A program made the position numbers and the translations under genes. A stretch of DNA of 64,000 bases from Metabacillus niabensis (GTDB taxonomy: Bacteria; Bacillota; Bacilli; Bacillales; Bacillaceae), in the NCBI RefSeq assembly GCF_020524345.1, contig NZ_JAIVLH010000017.1:80384-144383 (forward strand). The letters run 5' to 3'. Numbering within the stretch: position 1 is the stretch's first letter; each line of letters starts with the position of its first letter. The notes below the pieces were generated by a model. The model searched no databases and was not told the origin of the DNA. It worked only from the letters and a program-made list of their open reading frames with translations. Positions 27,415 through 35,742 of this stretch are shown here, in pieces.

Positions 27415-28443
27415 TTGAAACATCAGATTATTGTTGTAGGTTGTGGCAGCATGGCTAATACATGGATTGACTATGTCTTACAAAGGGATTCTGCAGAAAT
27501 TGTAGCATTTGTTGATGTTCATCTTGAAACAGCAGCATCAATGGCAGCAAGTAAACAATTACAGGTACCTGTTTATTCAGATTTAGGAGATGCTCTAGCC
27601 GCTCATCAACATGTGAACCTTGTCTTTGACGTCACCATTCCAGAGGCTCATAAGCAAATTGTGTCAACTGCCTTACAAGCAAACTGCCATGTTTTCGGAG
27701 AAAAGCCAATGGCAGAATCAATGAAGGATGCACGTGAATTATTGGACATATCCCAGGATACAGGATTTACTTACACAGTTATGCAAAACAGAAGATATAA
27801 CAAACAAATCCGTGCGTTACGCTCAATCCTTGCTAATAATGAAATTGGTCATATTAACTCTATTCACGCTGACTTTTTCTTGGGGCCTCATTTTGGAGGA
27901 TTTCGTGAAGCAATGGATAGTCCACTCATTCTTGATATGGCGATTCATACATTTGATCAAGCAAGATATGTAACAAATGCAGATCCTGTGTCTGTTTATT
28001 GTCATGAATACAATCCATCAAGCTCCTGGTACGAAGGTAATGCGTCGGCATCCTGTATCTTTGAAATGAGCAATGGAGTGGTATTTACATACCAGGGATC
28101 CTGGAGTGCTGAAGGATTAAATACATCCTGGGAATCGGATTGGCGTGTTATCGGCAGCAAAGGAACAGCGAAATGGGATGGATTTCACCTTCCTTTTTAT
28201 GAAGTTATTGACGAAACGAAGCCAACTGACTTTTTCCGTCCAGTTATTCGAAAAGAAGCGGAAGATACTTATTCCGGTCATGAAGGACATTGGGGCTGCT
28301 TAGACGAAATGTTTTCAGCGTTAGAACAGAACCGGAAAGCTGAAACTGATTGTGAAGACAATATTAAAAGTATGGCAATGGTATTTGCTGCAATCGAAAG
28401 CGCGCGGACTGGTAAGAAGGTTTTCATTGAGGATATTTGTTAG
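27415..28443 (+). CDS. Gfo/Idh/MocA-family oxidoreductase
   Basis: 342 residues. An N-terminal Rossmann domain binds NAD(P) (IIVVGCGSMANTWID, residues 4-18), the EKP motif follows in FGEKPMA (about 95), and the C-terminal alpha/beta domain has the conserved His in DMAIHTFDQARY. Members oxidise sugars, inositols or bile-pigment-like compounds; the substrate here is unknown. TTG start at 27415 follows GGGGAGG at normal spacing; the upstream in-frame codons do not. Could work with the preceding transporter. Confidence 0.85.
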   Translation: MKHQIIVVGCGSMANTWIDYVLQRDSAEIVAFVDVHLETAASMAASKQLQVPVYSDLGDALAAHQHVNLVFDVTIPEAHKQIVSTALQANCHVFGEKPMAESMKDARELLDISQDTGFTYTVMQNRRYNKQIRALRSILANNEIGHINSIHADFFLGPHFGGFREAMDSPLILDMAIHTFDQARYVTNADPVSVYCHEYNPSSSWYEGNASASCIFEMSNGVVFTYQGSWSAEGLNTSWESDWRVIGSKGTAKWDGFHLPFYEVIDETKPTDFFRPVIRKEAEDTYSGHEGHWGCLDEMFSALEQNRKAETDCEDNIKSMAMVFAAIESARTGKKVFIEDIC

Positions 28444-28458
28444 CGTTAACATCAAATA

Positions 28459-28486
28459 GGAAGAAAAGGCATTCACCTTTTCTTCC
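28459..28486. terminator. bidirectional terminator between the dehydrogenase and aldo-keto reductase genes
   Basis: Perfect 11-bp stem GGAAGAAAAGG/CCTTTTCTTCC with a 6-nt loop and T-rich tail; it separates convergent genes. Confidence 0.85.
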
Positions 28487-28505
28487 TTCTTTCTTTTATA
28501 CATCT

Positions 28506-29489
28506 TTATCTTTTAAATTTCTCAAGGAATCGAGTTGGATATTCGCTTGGAAGCTTACTTATTTCATCTAATTGATTCCATTGCTCTTCTGTTAACTCCC
28601 AACCGATACTTCCCATATTCTCTTCAAATTGCTCTAAGCTGCTCGCACCAAAAATTGGAGAAGTAATTTCTTCTTTTTGAAGTAGCCATCTTAACGCAAC
28701 CTGTGCAGGGGTTTTATCTAATGAATGAGCAATTTCCTGTACCGCTTCTAAAATGGCAAAGTTCTTGTCGTTTGCGCGGTTTTCCCAACTTGATTCTCCA
28801 ACTCCGTTCGAAAGCCTGCCGCTATTCGGCGATTCTCCTTTTCGATATTTACCTGTAAGGAAACCACCGCCAATTGGTGCCCATGGAATGATGCCTACAT
28901 TTTCTTCTTTACATAACGGAAGAATTTCACGATCCATTTCACGATTAATTAAACTGTACTGTGGCTGAATCGAAATAAATCTCACCATATTTTGAAAATC
29001 ACTATAAGATAATGCTTTCATCATTTGCCAAGCTAAAAAATTTGAACATCCTATGTATCTTACTTTTCCGGAACTCACAAGATCGTCTAAAGTTCGGATT
29101 GTTTCCTCAATCGGTGTTAAATGGTCCCATACATGCAGTTGATAAAGATCAATATAATCTGTATTTAGACGCTTTAAGCTCTGGTCAATCCCTTCCATGA
29201 TGCGACGACGCGAATATCCAAAATCATTCGGATGCGGTCCCACTCTCATTCTTACCTTTGTCGCTAAGACAACTTCTGAACGACGCTCTTTAATAGCTTT
29301 CCCAACAATTTTTTCAGACTCTCCGCCTACATACACGTCAGCCGTATCAATAAAATTCCCGCCTTGATCAAGAAAACGATGAACCATGTTAATAGAGTCT
29401 TCTTCATTCACTTCTTTTCCAAATGTCATTGCCCCTAAGCATAGCTCAGAAACTAGCAAACCACTTTTTCCTAATGTTTTGTATTGCAT
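28506..29489 (-). CDS. aldo/keto reductase
   Basis: 327-residue NADPH-dependent reductase with a TIM-barrel fold. The catalytic Asp lies in FIDTADVY with the Tyr following, the Lys in LATKVRM, and the substrate His in YQLHVWD; the cofactor-binding C terminus is intact. It belongs to the YhdN/Tas-like branch; the physiological substrate is unknown. Single gene with AGGAGTGGGAGAAG before its ATG. Confidence 0.87.
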   Translation of the reverse strand: MQYKTLGKSGLLVSELCLGAMTFGKEVNEEDSINMVHRFLDQGGNFIDTADVYVGGESEKIVGKAIKERRSEVVLATKVRMRVGPHPNDFGYSRRRIMEGIDQSLKRLNTDYIDLYQLHVWDHLTPIEETIRTLDDLVSSGKVRYIGCSNFLAWQMMKALSYSDFQNMVRFISIQPQYSLINREMDREILPLCKEENVGIIPWAPIGGGFLTGKYRKGESPNSGRLSNGVGESSWENRANDKNFAILEAVQEIAHSLDKTPAQVALRWLLQKEEITSPIFGASSLEQFEENMGSIGWELTEEQWNQLDEISKLPSEYPTRFLEKFKR

Positions 29490-29589
29490 TCTTCTCCCAC
29501 TCCTAACCTTTTCATTTGCTCTATTTTTTATATTCGTGGTTTAGCGATTTATTCCTTTAAATAATTAGGGTAATGAAGATATGAAGGAA

Positions 29590-29606
29590 AGCGCTGGAGC
29601 TAGACA
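29590..29606. repeat. fragment of the hemE-leader repeat family
   Basis: GCGCTGGAGCTAGACA is nearly identical to the GCGCTGGAGCTGGATG end of the repeat at 22513-22640. No other part of that element is seen here. Confidence 0.45.
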
Positions 29607-29649
29607 CCTACACTAATACATAAAATTTCACTGTCTTACCTGTGAAAAA

Positions 29650-29671
29650 AACCAACTCAAATGAGCTGGCT
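29650..29671 (-). terminator. terminator of the YtrA-type ABC operon
   Basis: On the minus strand CCAGCTCATTTGAGTTGG is followed by seven T, at the stop of the last operon gene. Confidence 0.8.
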
Positions 29672-30396
29672 TATTCTTTAACATATTGAACATAATCAAA
29701 TTCATCAATGATTTTCACATCCTTAGGAATACGAAGAAACAGCACATGCTCCCCCCATACATGATGTGAATCACTAAATAACTCCAACCCTTGATCACTT
29801 GTAAACTGGGAGATTGTAAATTCTTTATCAAACATTCCGATCTTTATATCTTTTCCCTCTCCGTTCATTACTCTTAATAAGTTTTCTTCAATCGAAACAG
29901 AGAGTGGATCAAATTCATCGGTTAGGTCAAGATTTTCGATAATTGTTTTTGTGTGATATTCAATGAATTCTATTTCATTGTCACTTTCTTCTTTCCGTTC
30001 AACAAGGATAGTGAGGGGTCCATATGTTTCTTCTACAGATAGTTCAAGTTGATTCCCTTCATATTGAATGGTTGACTGATGATTGATCCCAACACCTTCA
30101 ATTGTTTTCTCCCTAATGTTTTCCCGATTATATGCAGCCTTTACTAAAGCTGCTCCTGCCCTTTCTGCCTCATCTCTTTCTGTTTCCGAAACATTTTTAT
30201 ATACTAATGATTCACCCACAGGCATGAAATAACTGGAGATCAGTGCCAGCAACAAGACAGCTCCGTAAACAACTAATATCCATTTCAATTTTAGCTTTTG
30301 CAGAAAAGCAATTCGTCCTATATTTTTTGAAAATAAATATATAAGGGCTATGATGATTAAAAGCAGGACAAACGGTAAAATTGTAGCCACAATCAT
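29671..30396 (-). CDS. uncharacterised membrane-anchored protein of the ABC operon
   Basis: 241 residues with two N-terminal helices (about 2-20 and 40-60) and an acidic extracytoplasmic domain of about 180 residues. I do not recognise a family. It is the last gene of a four-gene unit and its ATG overlaps the stop of the permease gene by 4 nt, so it is likely translated and functions with the ABC transporter, perhaps as an accessory or sensing protein (inference). Confidence 0.72.
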   Translation of the reverse strand: MIVATILPFVLLLIIIALIYLFSKNIGRIAFLQKLKLKWILVVYGAVLLLALISSYFMPVGESLVYKNVSETERDEAERAGAALVKAAYNRENIREKTIEGVGINHQSTIQYEGNQLELSVEETYGPLTILVERKEESDNEIEFIEYHTKTIIENLDLTDEFDPLSVSIEENLLRVMNGEGKDIKIGMFDKEFTISQFTSDQGLELFSDSHHVWGEHVLFLRIPKDVKIIDEFDYVQYVKE

Positions 30397-31142
30397 TGTC
30401 TCACCTCCAGCTTGTTTGTAAGAATACTAGAAAGGAAAAATAGTAAACCAGTTGTGACTAGTATTTTGATCAAAAAGAGAAATAGAGCCGTTTCCTTTAC
30501 GAAAAAGGTAAATACCTCAACAACCATTTTCGGTTCTTGGCCTATGTTGGTTCCAATGATCATATAGCCAATTATGAATGTCGGAAGTATAACACCAAAC
30601 CAACGATTTATCTGGACAAGCATCCCAACAAAATAACCTAATGATGCGAGTAAAAACACGTACATAATGCTTACGATTACACTTAAAAGCAATTCTTGAA
30701 AGGGTATTGCACTTCCCATTACATATCCATCTCTCAAAAATAAATTCATGATTACCTTAAACAATTGACCAGATAAAACAGCAGTTATTCCTCCAATAAC
30801 AGACGCAAAAAGTAAAAAGACTACATTTGATAAATGACTACTTAACCTGTTTGACACGAATGTAAAATCATCATTACGATAGGCTTTAGTTGTAATAATA
30901 ATCGCTGTAATAAAACTCCAGATTAACGTAAAAACAATGCTGATATCACCTGTATAATAGTTAATATCTATTGAAAAGCCGTTATAGCTAGATCCCATCA
31001 TTCTACTTCCGTTTGTTGATAACAATAGACTAATGACCTGAACAACGAGTAAAGAACTGAAAACACTCATATACGCTTTCACTTTATACATAAATTGTTT
31101 TCTCACAATCTCTGAAAGCTTAGCTTCTGTTAAAGACATCAT
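30393..31142 (-). CDS. ABC-2-type membrane protein of the YtrA-type operon
   Basis: 249 residues with six predicted helices, typical of an ABC-2 permease subunit. Start placed at the ATG (31142) that follows GGGGGAATTG; the next codon is also ATG and a further upstream ATG overlaps the ribosome binding site. The 5' end overlaps the ATPase gene by about 23 nt. Substrate unknown; operons of this type in B. subtilis (ytr, yhc) respond to cell-wall-active antibiotics or export peptides. Confidence 0.8.
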   Translation of the reverse strand: MMSLTEAKLSEIVRKQFMYKVKAYMSVFSSLLVVQVISLLLSTNGSRMMGSSYNGFSIDINYYTGDISIVFTLIWSFITAIIITTKAYRNDDFTFVSNRLSSHLSNVVFLLFASVIGGITAVLSGQLFKVIMNLFLRDGYVMGSAIPFQELLLSVIVSIMYVFLLASLGYFVGMLVQINRWFGVILPTFIIGYMIIGTNIGQEPKMVVEVFTFFVKETALFLFLIKILVTTGLLFFLSSILTNKLEVRQ

Positions 31143-32022
31143 CAATTCCCCCAATCGTTTTATTTGTTAAATACGTACACACATCATCGGCTGAGATTGG
31201 TGAAATATGAACACCCATTAAAGAAGCTTGCTGTGTCTCCCGGTTTGTAAGGTCATTTTTAATACCGAGTTGCAAATGGTCTTGGCCAAGACTTTTTTCA
31301 TACAGGATCTCTTTGTTTCCGGCGAGTTCTCTTACACCTTTTTCAGACCCTTGCAAATAAACCCCATATTCTTTAAGTTCTTCAATTGATAAATGGAGAC
31401 ATTTTTCTCCATCTTTTAGTAACAGGACATCCTCAAGTAAATCTTCTATTTCATTTAACAGATGACTTGAGAGAATAATCGTTCTTGGGTATGCCAGATA
31501 ATCTTTTAATAATGCACGATAAAAATCCTTTCTCACCGATGCATCCATACCTGTTGTCGGCTCATCAAATATAGTTAATGGACATCGGGCGGATAAGCCT
31601 ATAATCATGTTAAACGTACTTTTCATTCCTTTAGAGAGCTGCTGATAACGCAAAGAAGGATGAAAAGAAAAATAATCAAATAGTTTCTCTGCTAATAGTT
31701 GATCCCAATTTACGTAAAACGAAGCTGCTGATTGAAGAATATCCTGGAGAGTTAACGTATTGGGAAAATTCATTTGGTCATCTATATATATCCTATTTGC
31801 AGACACAGCTAGTGAATTAAACGGATTCTTTGAGAACACCTTAATATCACCTTCTGTTTGATGGATAAAGCCGGCGATCAGTTTTAGAAGTGTTGTTTTT
31901 CCGGCCCCGTTCCTTCCAATAAGACCTGTAATCGTATTTTCTTTTATCACAAATGAAATGTCATCTAAGGCCTTCTTCTTTCCATAGTATTTTGAAAGTC
32001 CATTACATTCAATTACACTCAT
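31120..32022 (-). CDS. ABC transporter ATPase of the YtrA-type operon
   Basis: 300 residues: Walker A GRNGAGKTTLLK at about 38, signature LSKGMKSTFN, Walker B LTIFDEP, switch His in LSSHLLNEIE. The signature is a variant (LSKGM in place of LSGGQ), common in export-type YtrB-like ATPases. The C-terminal 90 residues are a subfamily-specific extension. Its ATG overlaps the stop of the GntR gene by 4 nt. Confidence 0.87.
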   Translation of the reverse strand: MSVIECNGLSKYYGKKKALDDISFVIKENTITGLIGRNGAGKTTLLKLIAGFIHQTEGDIKVFSKNPFNSLAVSANRIYIDDQMNFPNTLTLQDILQSAASFYVNWDQLLAEKLFDYFSFHPSLRYQQLSKGMKSTFNMIIGLSARCPLTIFDEPTTGMDASVRKDFYRALLKDYLAYPRTIILSSHLLNEIEDLLEDVLLLKDGEKCLHLSIEELKEYGVYLQGSEKGVRELAGNKEILYEKSLGQDHLQLGIKNDLTNRETQQASLMGVHISPISADDVCTYLTNKTIGGIDDVFNRS

Positions 32023-32405
32023 GATGTACCCCCTTTACGATGTTTATTTTCTTCTATCACCATAGCAATTAATTCTGCCTCTCCTACATGAAGTCGTTCT
32101 GCCTCTATAACCAGATCATGAACTAGCCGTTTTAATGTTTGATTTTTTCTTTTCGTTAAAATGATCTCATTCGCATTTTCGGAAACAAACATCCCTAACC
32201 CTCTCTTTTTATATAAAATGGCTTCATCAGCTAATATGTTTAACCCCTTGGCGGCTGTTGCAGGATTAATATTGAACATGTCTGCAAGCTGGTATTGAGA
32301 ATAGATTTTTTCATCGTGCTTATGGTGCCCTTTTAATATCTCCGTCTCAAGCCATTCCGCGATTTGGATATATATCGGCTTAGTATGATCCCAATCCATT
32401 ATCAA
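32019..32405 (-). CDS. GntR-family regulator, YtrA subfamily
   Basis: 128 residues. A winged helix-turn-helix (YSQYQLADMFNINPATAAKG, residues 40-59) is followed by only about 50 residues, the short tail that defines the YtrA subfamily of ABC-operon repressors. TTG start at 32405 with AAGGGGG six nt upstream; an ATG two codons later is the alternative. A palindrome at the expected transcription start suggests autorepression of the four-gene operon. Confidence 0.85.
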   Translation of the reverse strand: MIMDWDHTKPIYIQIAEWLETEILKGHHKHDEKIYSQYQLADMFNINPATAAKGLNILADEAILYKKRGLGMFVSENANEIILTKRKNQTLKRLVHDLVIEAERLHVGEAELIAMVIEENKHRKGGTS

Positions 32406-32426
32406 ACAAAGCCCCCTTCCTTAGTG

Positions 32427-32442
32427 CATTACTGATGTAATG
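32427..32442. promoter_or_regulatory. operator of the YtrA-type repressor
   Basis: CATTACTGATGTAATG: perfect 6-bp arms, 4-nt centre, directly downstream of the -10 box. Confidence 0.55.
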
Positions 32443-32443
32443 T

Positions 32444-32472
32444 ACTATATCATAATTACCAGTTATTTGCAA
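32444..32472 (-). promoter_or_regulatory. sigma-A promoter of the YtrA-type operon
   Basis: On the minus strand TTGCAA, 17 nt, TATAGT. The operator-like palindrome starts two bases after the -10 box. Confidence 0.65.
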
Positions 32473-32487
32473 TGATCCATTGACTTC

Positions 32488-32815
32488 ATGTAAGACATTT
32501 CTTCATGTTTAGCTCATTCACTTTGTCTTTCAACCCGCTTATGAAAGACAATTCCTCTTCTTTAGCTCAGTCACTTTGTCTTTCAACCCGCTTATGAAAG
32601 ACATTCCTCTTCTTTAGCTCAGTCACTTTGTCTTTCAACCCGCTTATGAAAGACATTTCTCTTCTTTAGCTCAGTCACTTTGTCTTTCAACCCGCTTATG
32701 AAAGACATTTCTCTTCTTTAGCTCATTCACTTTGTCTTTCAACCCGCTTATGAAAGACATTTCTCTTCTTTAGCTCAGTCACTTTGTCTTTCAACCCGCT
32801 TATGAAAGACAATTC
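32488..32815. repeat. tandem array of 52-bp hairpin units (array 1)
   Basis: Six near-identical units whose hairpin parts start at 32522, 32575, 32627, 32679, 32731 and 32783 (period 53, then 52). Each has arms TGTCTTTCA and TGAAAGACA around a loop ACCCGCTTA, joined by a linker TTTCTCTTCTTTAGCTCAG. A decayed unit precedes them. The whole 490-base gap between the YtrA-type operon and the PAP2 gene is this array plus a promoter and a terminator. It has the same architecture as the array at 41362-41545. Confidence 0.92.
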
Positions 32816-32835
32816 CACCTCCCAGCAGTACAAAA

Positions 32836-32864
32836 AAACAGCCCCTAATCTATAAAAGGCTGTT
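32836..32864 (-). terminator. terminator after the PAP2 gene
   Basis: On the minus strand AACAGCC pairs with GGCTGTT across a 15-nt loop and is followed by seven T. Confidence 0.65.
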
Positions 32865-32898
32865 AATCAAAAGTATTTAGTTTTCACTGCCTAAACTT

Positions 32899-33543
32899 TC
32901 ACACGGCGATATCCTTCCTAAGCTTCCTATTCTTAACCATTTGATGCACCAACCGATCAAGCTTGATCATTCCTATCAATATAATACTTCCTGCAAGGAT
33001 TCCACCAATCACATCTGTAACAAAATGCTCTCCTTCAAGAAGTCTGCTAAATCCGATAAGTAGGATTAAAAGGCAAGTTATTGTTAATATTGATTGTTTG
33101 ATGTTCTTGTGGCTTGTTCTTTTTACCAGATTGTAGGCGATCATACTAAGAAGAAGTCCCCCAACCATGACGTGGCCACTTGGAAAACTGTAGCCGTCTT
33201 CTATATGCTGAGGAAATGATGGCCGTTCTCTTGCTACAATTTCTTTCAATACTTTATTAGCAATGTTCCCGAAAAGAACAGTGAAAAATAACACAGCCGC
33301 TGAAATAAAGCTTTTTTCTAGCCAGGTTAAAATAAACATAAATAGAAATAAGGTAGAAATAATTCCAATAGTCGAGCCAATCACCCCAATACCTGATATA
33401 ATCGTTGAAACAGGATGATCGTGTAGATGATAGATATGTTCACCAATTGTTGAATCAATATCATTCACTAGATCCCATTTTATAAGGAGAATGACCAATA
33501 GAATAGCTAAAACGAGTAAACTTAGTATGACTTTTATTTTCAA
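32899..33543 (-). CDS. PAP2-family membrane phosphatase
   Basis: 214 residues with about six helices. The three phosphatase motifs are present: KEIVARERP, SFPSGH and SRLLEGEHFVTD with the catalytic His. Such enzymes dephosphorylate undecaprenyl pyrophosphate or phosphatidylglycerol phosphate outside the membrane; which one applies here is not clear. TTG start at 33543 has GAAGAGGG upstream; an in-frame TTG six codons earlier overlaps that site. Confidence 0.83.
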   Translation of the reverse strand: MKIKVILSLLVLAILLVILLIKWDLVNDIDSTIGEHIYHLHDHPVSTIISGIGVIGSTIGIISTLFLFMFILTWLEKSFISAAVLFFTVLFGNIANKVLKEIVARERPSFPQHIEDGYSFPSGHVMVGGLLLSMIAYNLVKRTSHKNIKQSILTITCLLILLIGFSRLLEGEHFVTDVIGGILAGSIILIGMIKLDRLVHQMVKNRKLRKDIAV

Positions 33544-33702
33544 AATATTCCCTCTTCTCAAACAATTTTCTTGTCTTTTGTTATTTTTTTCAATACAATC
33601 TAGCTAATTATTCATTTTCCAATCCCATTTTAATACATTTTATGTTTAGAACATATGATTCTATCTTGCTTTTTCAACATTTTTTCAAAGGAGGTATTTC
33701 AC

Positions 33703-34908
33703 ATGCTTGATCATCTTTACAACGAACTTGATCTTCATTTTTCTGAAATGGTTAACATCCGGCGGTATTTACATATGCACCCTGAACTTTCTTTCCAAGA
33801 AGTGATGACCGCTAAGTATATCGCTGATTATTATAAAAAACTTGGAATTGATGTGAGGGAAAATGTAGGTGGGAATGGTGTTGTGGCCACAATAAAGGGT
33901 GCGTCCCCCGGTCCGACTGTTGCATTGCGCGCTGATTTTGATGCACTTCCCATTCAAGATGAAAAAGAAGTTGAATACAAATCAACTGTACCCGGTGTGA
34001 TGCATGCTTGTGGCCATGACGGACATACAGCCACATTACTAGTGTTGGCTAAGATTCTTTTTCAAAATCGGGAGCAGCTTAAAGGAAATATCGTGCTCAT
34101 TCATCAACATGCAGAGGAATATGCCCCTGGTGGAGCTCTTCCGATGATTCAAGATGGGTGTTTAGATGGAGTGGACGTTATATTCGGAACACATCTTTGG
34201 GCAACTGAACCTGTAGGGAAAATTCAGTATAGGGTTGGTCCAATTATGGCTGCTGCCGACCGGTTTGAAATTAATATCCTAGGTAAAGGCGGACACGGAG
34301 CACAGCCTCATAAAACAAAGGATGCCATCTTAATAGGAGCTCAGGTTGTCACAAGTCTTCAACAAATTGTTAGCCGTAAAATTGACCCAGTCCATTCTGC
34401 AGTTGTAACAGTCGGTTCGTTCATGGCAGAAAACGCATTTAATATCATTGCCAATTCAGCAACTCTTATCGGAACAGCAAGGTCCTTTGATGAAGAAGTC
34501 CGGCAGCAAATCGAATATGAAATTGAAAAAGTTGTAAAAGGAACTTGTTTAATGAATAGTGCTGATTATCGTTATGATTTTTTCAGGGGTTATCCTGCTG
34601 TTGTGAATCATGAAGAAGAGACAGATTTCTTAAAAGAAGTGGCAGGCAAGGTCCCAGGTGTTCATGAAGTGGAAGAGAGTCCTTTGCAAATGGGTGGAGA
34701 AGATTTTTCTTATTATTTACAACATGTAAAGGGAACTTTTTTCTTTACCGGTGCCCGGCCACTTCATACCGAACATGCGTATCCACATCATCATCCTAAA
34801 TTTGATATTGATGAAAAAGCATTACTTGTTGCAGCTAAAACACTTTGTACAGCTGTCATTCAGTATCAATCAAATTTCAAGCAGGAATCGCTAGCAAAAA
34901 CAAACTAG
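33703..34908 (+). CDS. yhaA: M20-family amidohydrolase (YhaA type)
   Basis: 401 residues of the M20D peptidase/amidohydrolase family. Metal ligands are seen in HACGHDGHTA, HQHAEEYAPGG and near the C terminus in HHHPKFDI; the dimerisation domain spans about 185-300. Family members cleave N-acyl amino acids or related amides. The ATG at 33703 follows AAAGGAGG; an earlier in-frame ATG has no ribosome binding site. It lies beside ecsC as in B. subtilis. Confidence 0.87.
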   Translation: MLDHLYNELDLHFSEMVNIRRYLHMHPELSFQEVMTAKYIADYYKKLGIDVRENVGGNGVVATIKGASPGPTVALRADFDALPIQDEKEVEYKSTVPGVMHACGHDGHTATLLVLAKILFQNREQLKGNIVLIHQHAEEYAPGGALPMIQDGCLDGVDVIFGTHLWATEPVGKIQYRVGPIMAAADRFEINILGKGGHGAQPHKTKDAILIGAQVVTSLQQIVSRKIDPVHSAVVTVGSFMAENAFNIIANSATLIGTARSFDEEVRQQIEYEIEKVVKGTCLMNSADYRYDFFRGYPAVVNHEEETDFLKEVAGKVPGVHEVEESPLQMGGEDFSYYLQHVKGTFFFTGARPLHTEHAYPHHHPKFDIDEKALLVAAKTLCTAVIQYQSNFKQESLAKTN

Positions 34909-34944
34909 AAAAATAGGGACAGTCGGTGTGACTGCCCCTATTTT

Positions 34945-35043
34945 CTATACTATCAGAAAGTATATAAATTTTATGGATGATAGTATAAGAAAAGACATCG
35001 ACTTCCGCCATTCTTGGCGGTAAGTCGTGTTTTTCTAATCTGA
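34945..35043. repeat. dispersed hairpin repeat, copy 1 (at ecsC 3' end)
   Basis: About 99 bp starting with inverted arms TACTATCA and TGATAGTA around TTTTATGG, then a second hairpin CGACTTCCGCCATTC/TGGCGGTAAGTCG and ending TTTTTCTAATCTG. Closely related to 45109-45210 and partly to 46183-46253. The last bases overlap the stop codon of ecsC. Confidence 0.8.
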
Positions 35044-35742
35044 AAATATTCTTAATCGATAACTGTTTATTACACATTCCCCTAAATGTTGGACAAGATG
35101 GTAGTTTGCAACTCCGCCAACAACTGCTCCTACACCCGGGAGAAATTGCATCAATTTCACCAAATCGATATAGTCGCGATATTCTTGTTGGAAAATTCGC
35201 CAATCTAATTCTTTCACTTCTTCTTTTCTTATTTCCCAGTTTTCAATTGTATTGAGAACCTCTTCTTTATGCTTTTCACTCGAAAATGCCAGTTGAAAAA
35301 CATACAATAAAAACAATCGTTCTTCATATTCCTTCGTGCTGTACCCATATTCACTTGCCACTTCAAAAAGAAATTTCATTTTTATACTTAAAAATAAAGG
35401 AAAATCAGCTAAGCCTAACAAAATACCACCCGCACCTGTTGAGGCCCCTTCAACAGCAGCTGTCTTCTTATATACATCGATTGACTTCCTGACTAGTTGT
35501 TCCCTTTCTTCAAAAGTCAGATTCTCAACTTTTTTCGGAAATGTCGTCATATTCGAACCTATTAAGGTAGCTTCCACCATTTTTTTAATCCCTTCAGTCA
35601 CTGTTGCATGTACTTTTTCAGGGATAAATCCATTGATTTTACTCTGTGCTTTCTTTGACGAGCGTTCTAAAAATGTCGGTTTTCTTAACAGCTTTTGCTT
35701 CCATAATTTCGCTTCCTCTGCAGCTTGTTGTTCATAACTCAT
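35035..35742 (-). CDS. ecsC: EcsC-family protein
   Basis: 235 residues, like B. subtilis EcsC (236). A soluble or membrane-associated helical protein with the family glycine-rich segment GASTGAGGILLGLADFP near the middle and GVGAVVGGVANY near the C terminus. Third gene of ecsABC; the start overlaps the ecsB stop by 4 nt. Biochemical role unknown. The 3' end abuts a dispersed repeat, whose end supplies the TAG stop codon. Confidence 0.9.
   Translation of the reverse strand: MSYEQQAAEEAKLWKQKLLRKPTFLERSSKKAQSKINGFIPEKVHATVTEGIKKMVEATLIGSNMTTFPKKVENLTFEEREQLVRKSIDVYKKTAAVEGASTGAGGILLGLADFPLFLSIKMKFLFEVASEYGYSTKEYEERLFLLYVFQLAFSSEKHKEEVLNTIENWEIRKEEVKELDWRIFQQEYRDYIDLVKLMQFLPGVGAVVGGVANYHLVQHLGECVINSYRLRIFSD

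Noticed and set aside
32488..32815. CRISPR array
   Set aside because: Unit spacing is regular, but the stretches between the palindromes are almost identical from unit to unit, so they are not spacers; no cas genes are near.
34945..35043. Intrinsic terminator of ecsC
   Set aside because: The hairpins are part of a dispersed repeat also found upstream of prsA, so termination is not its defining role, though it may still act as one.
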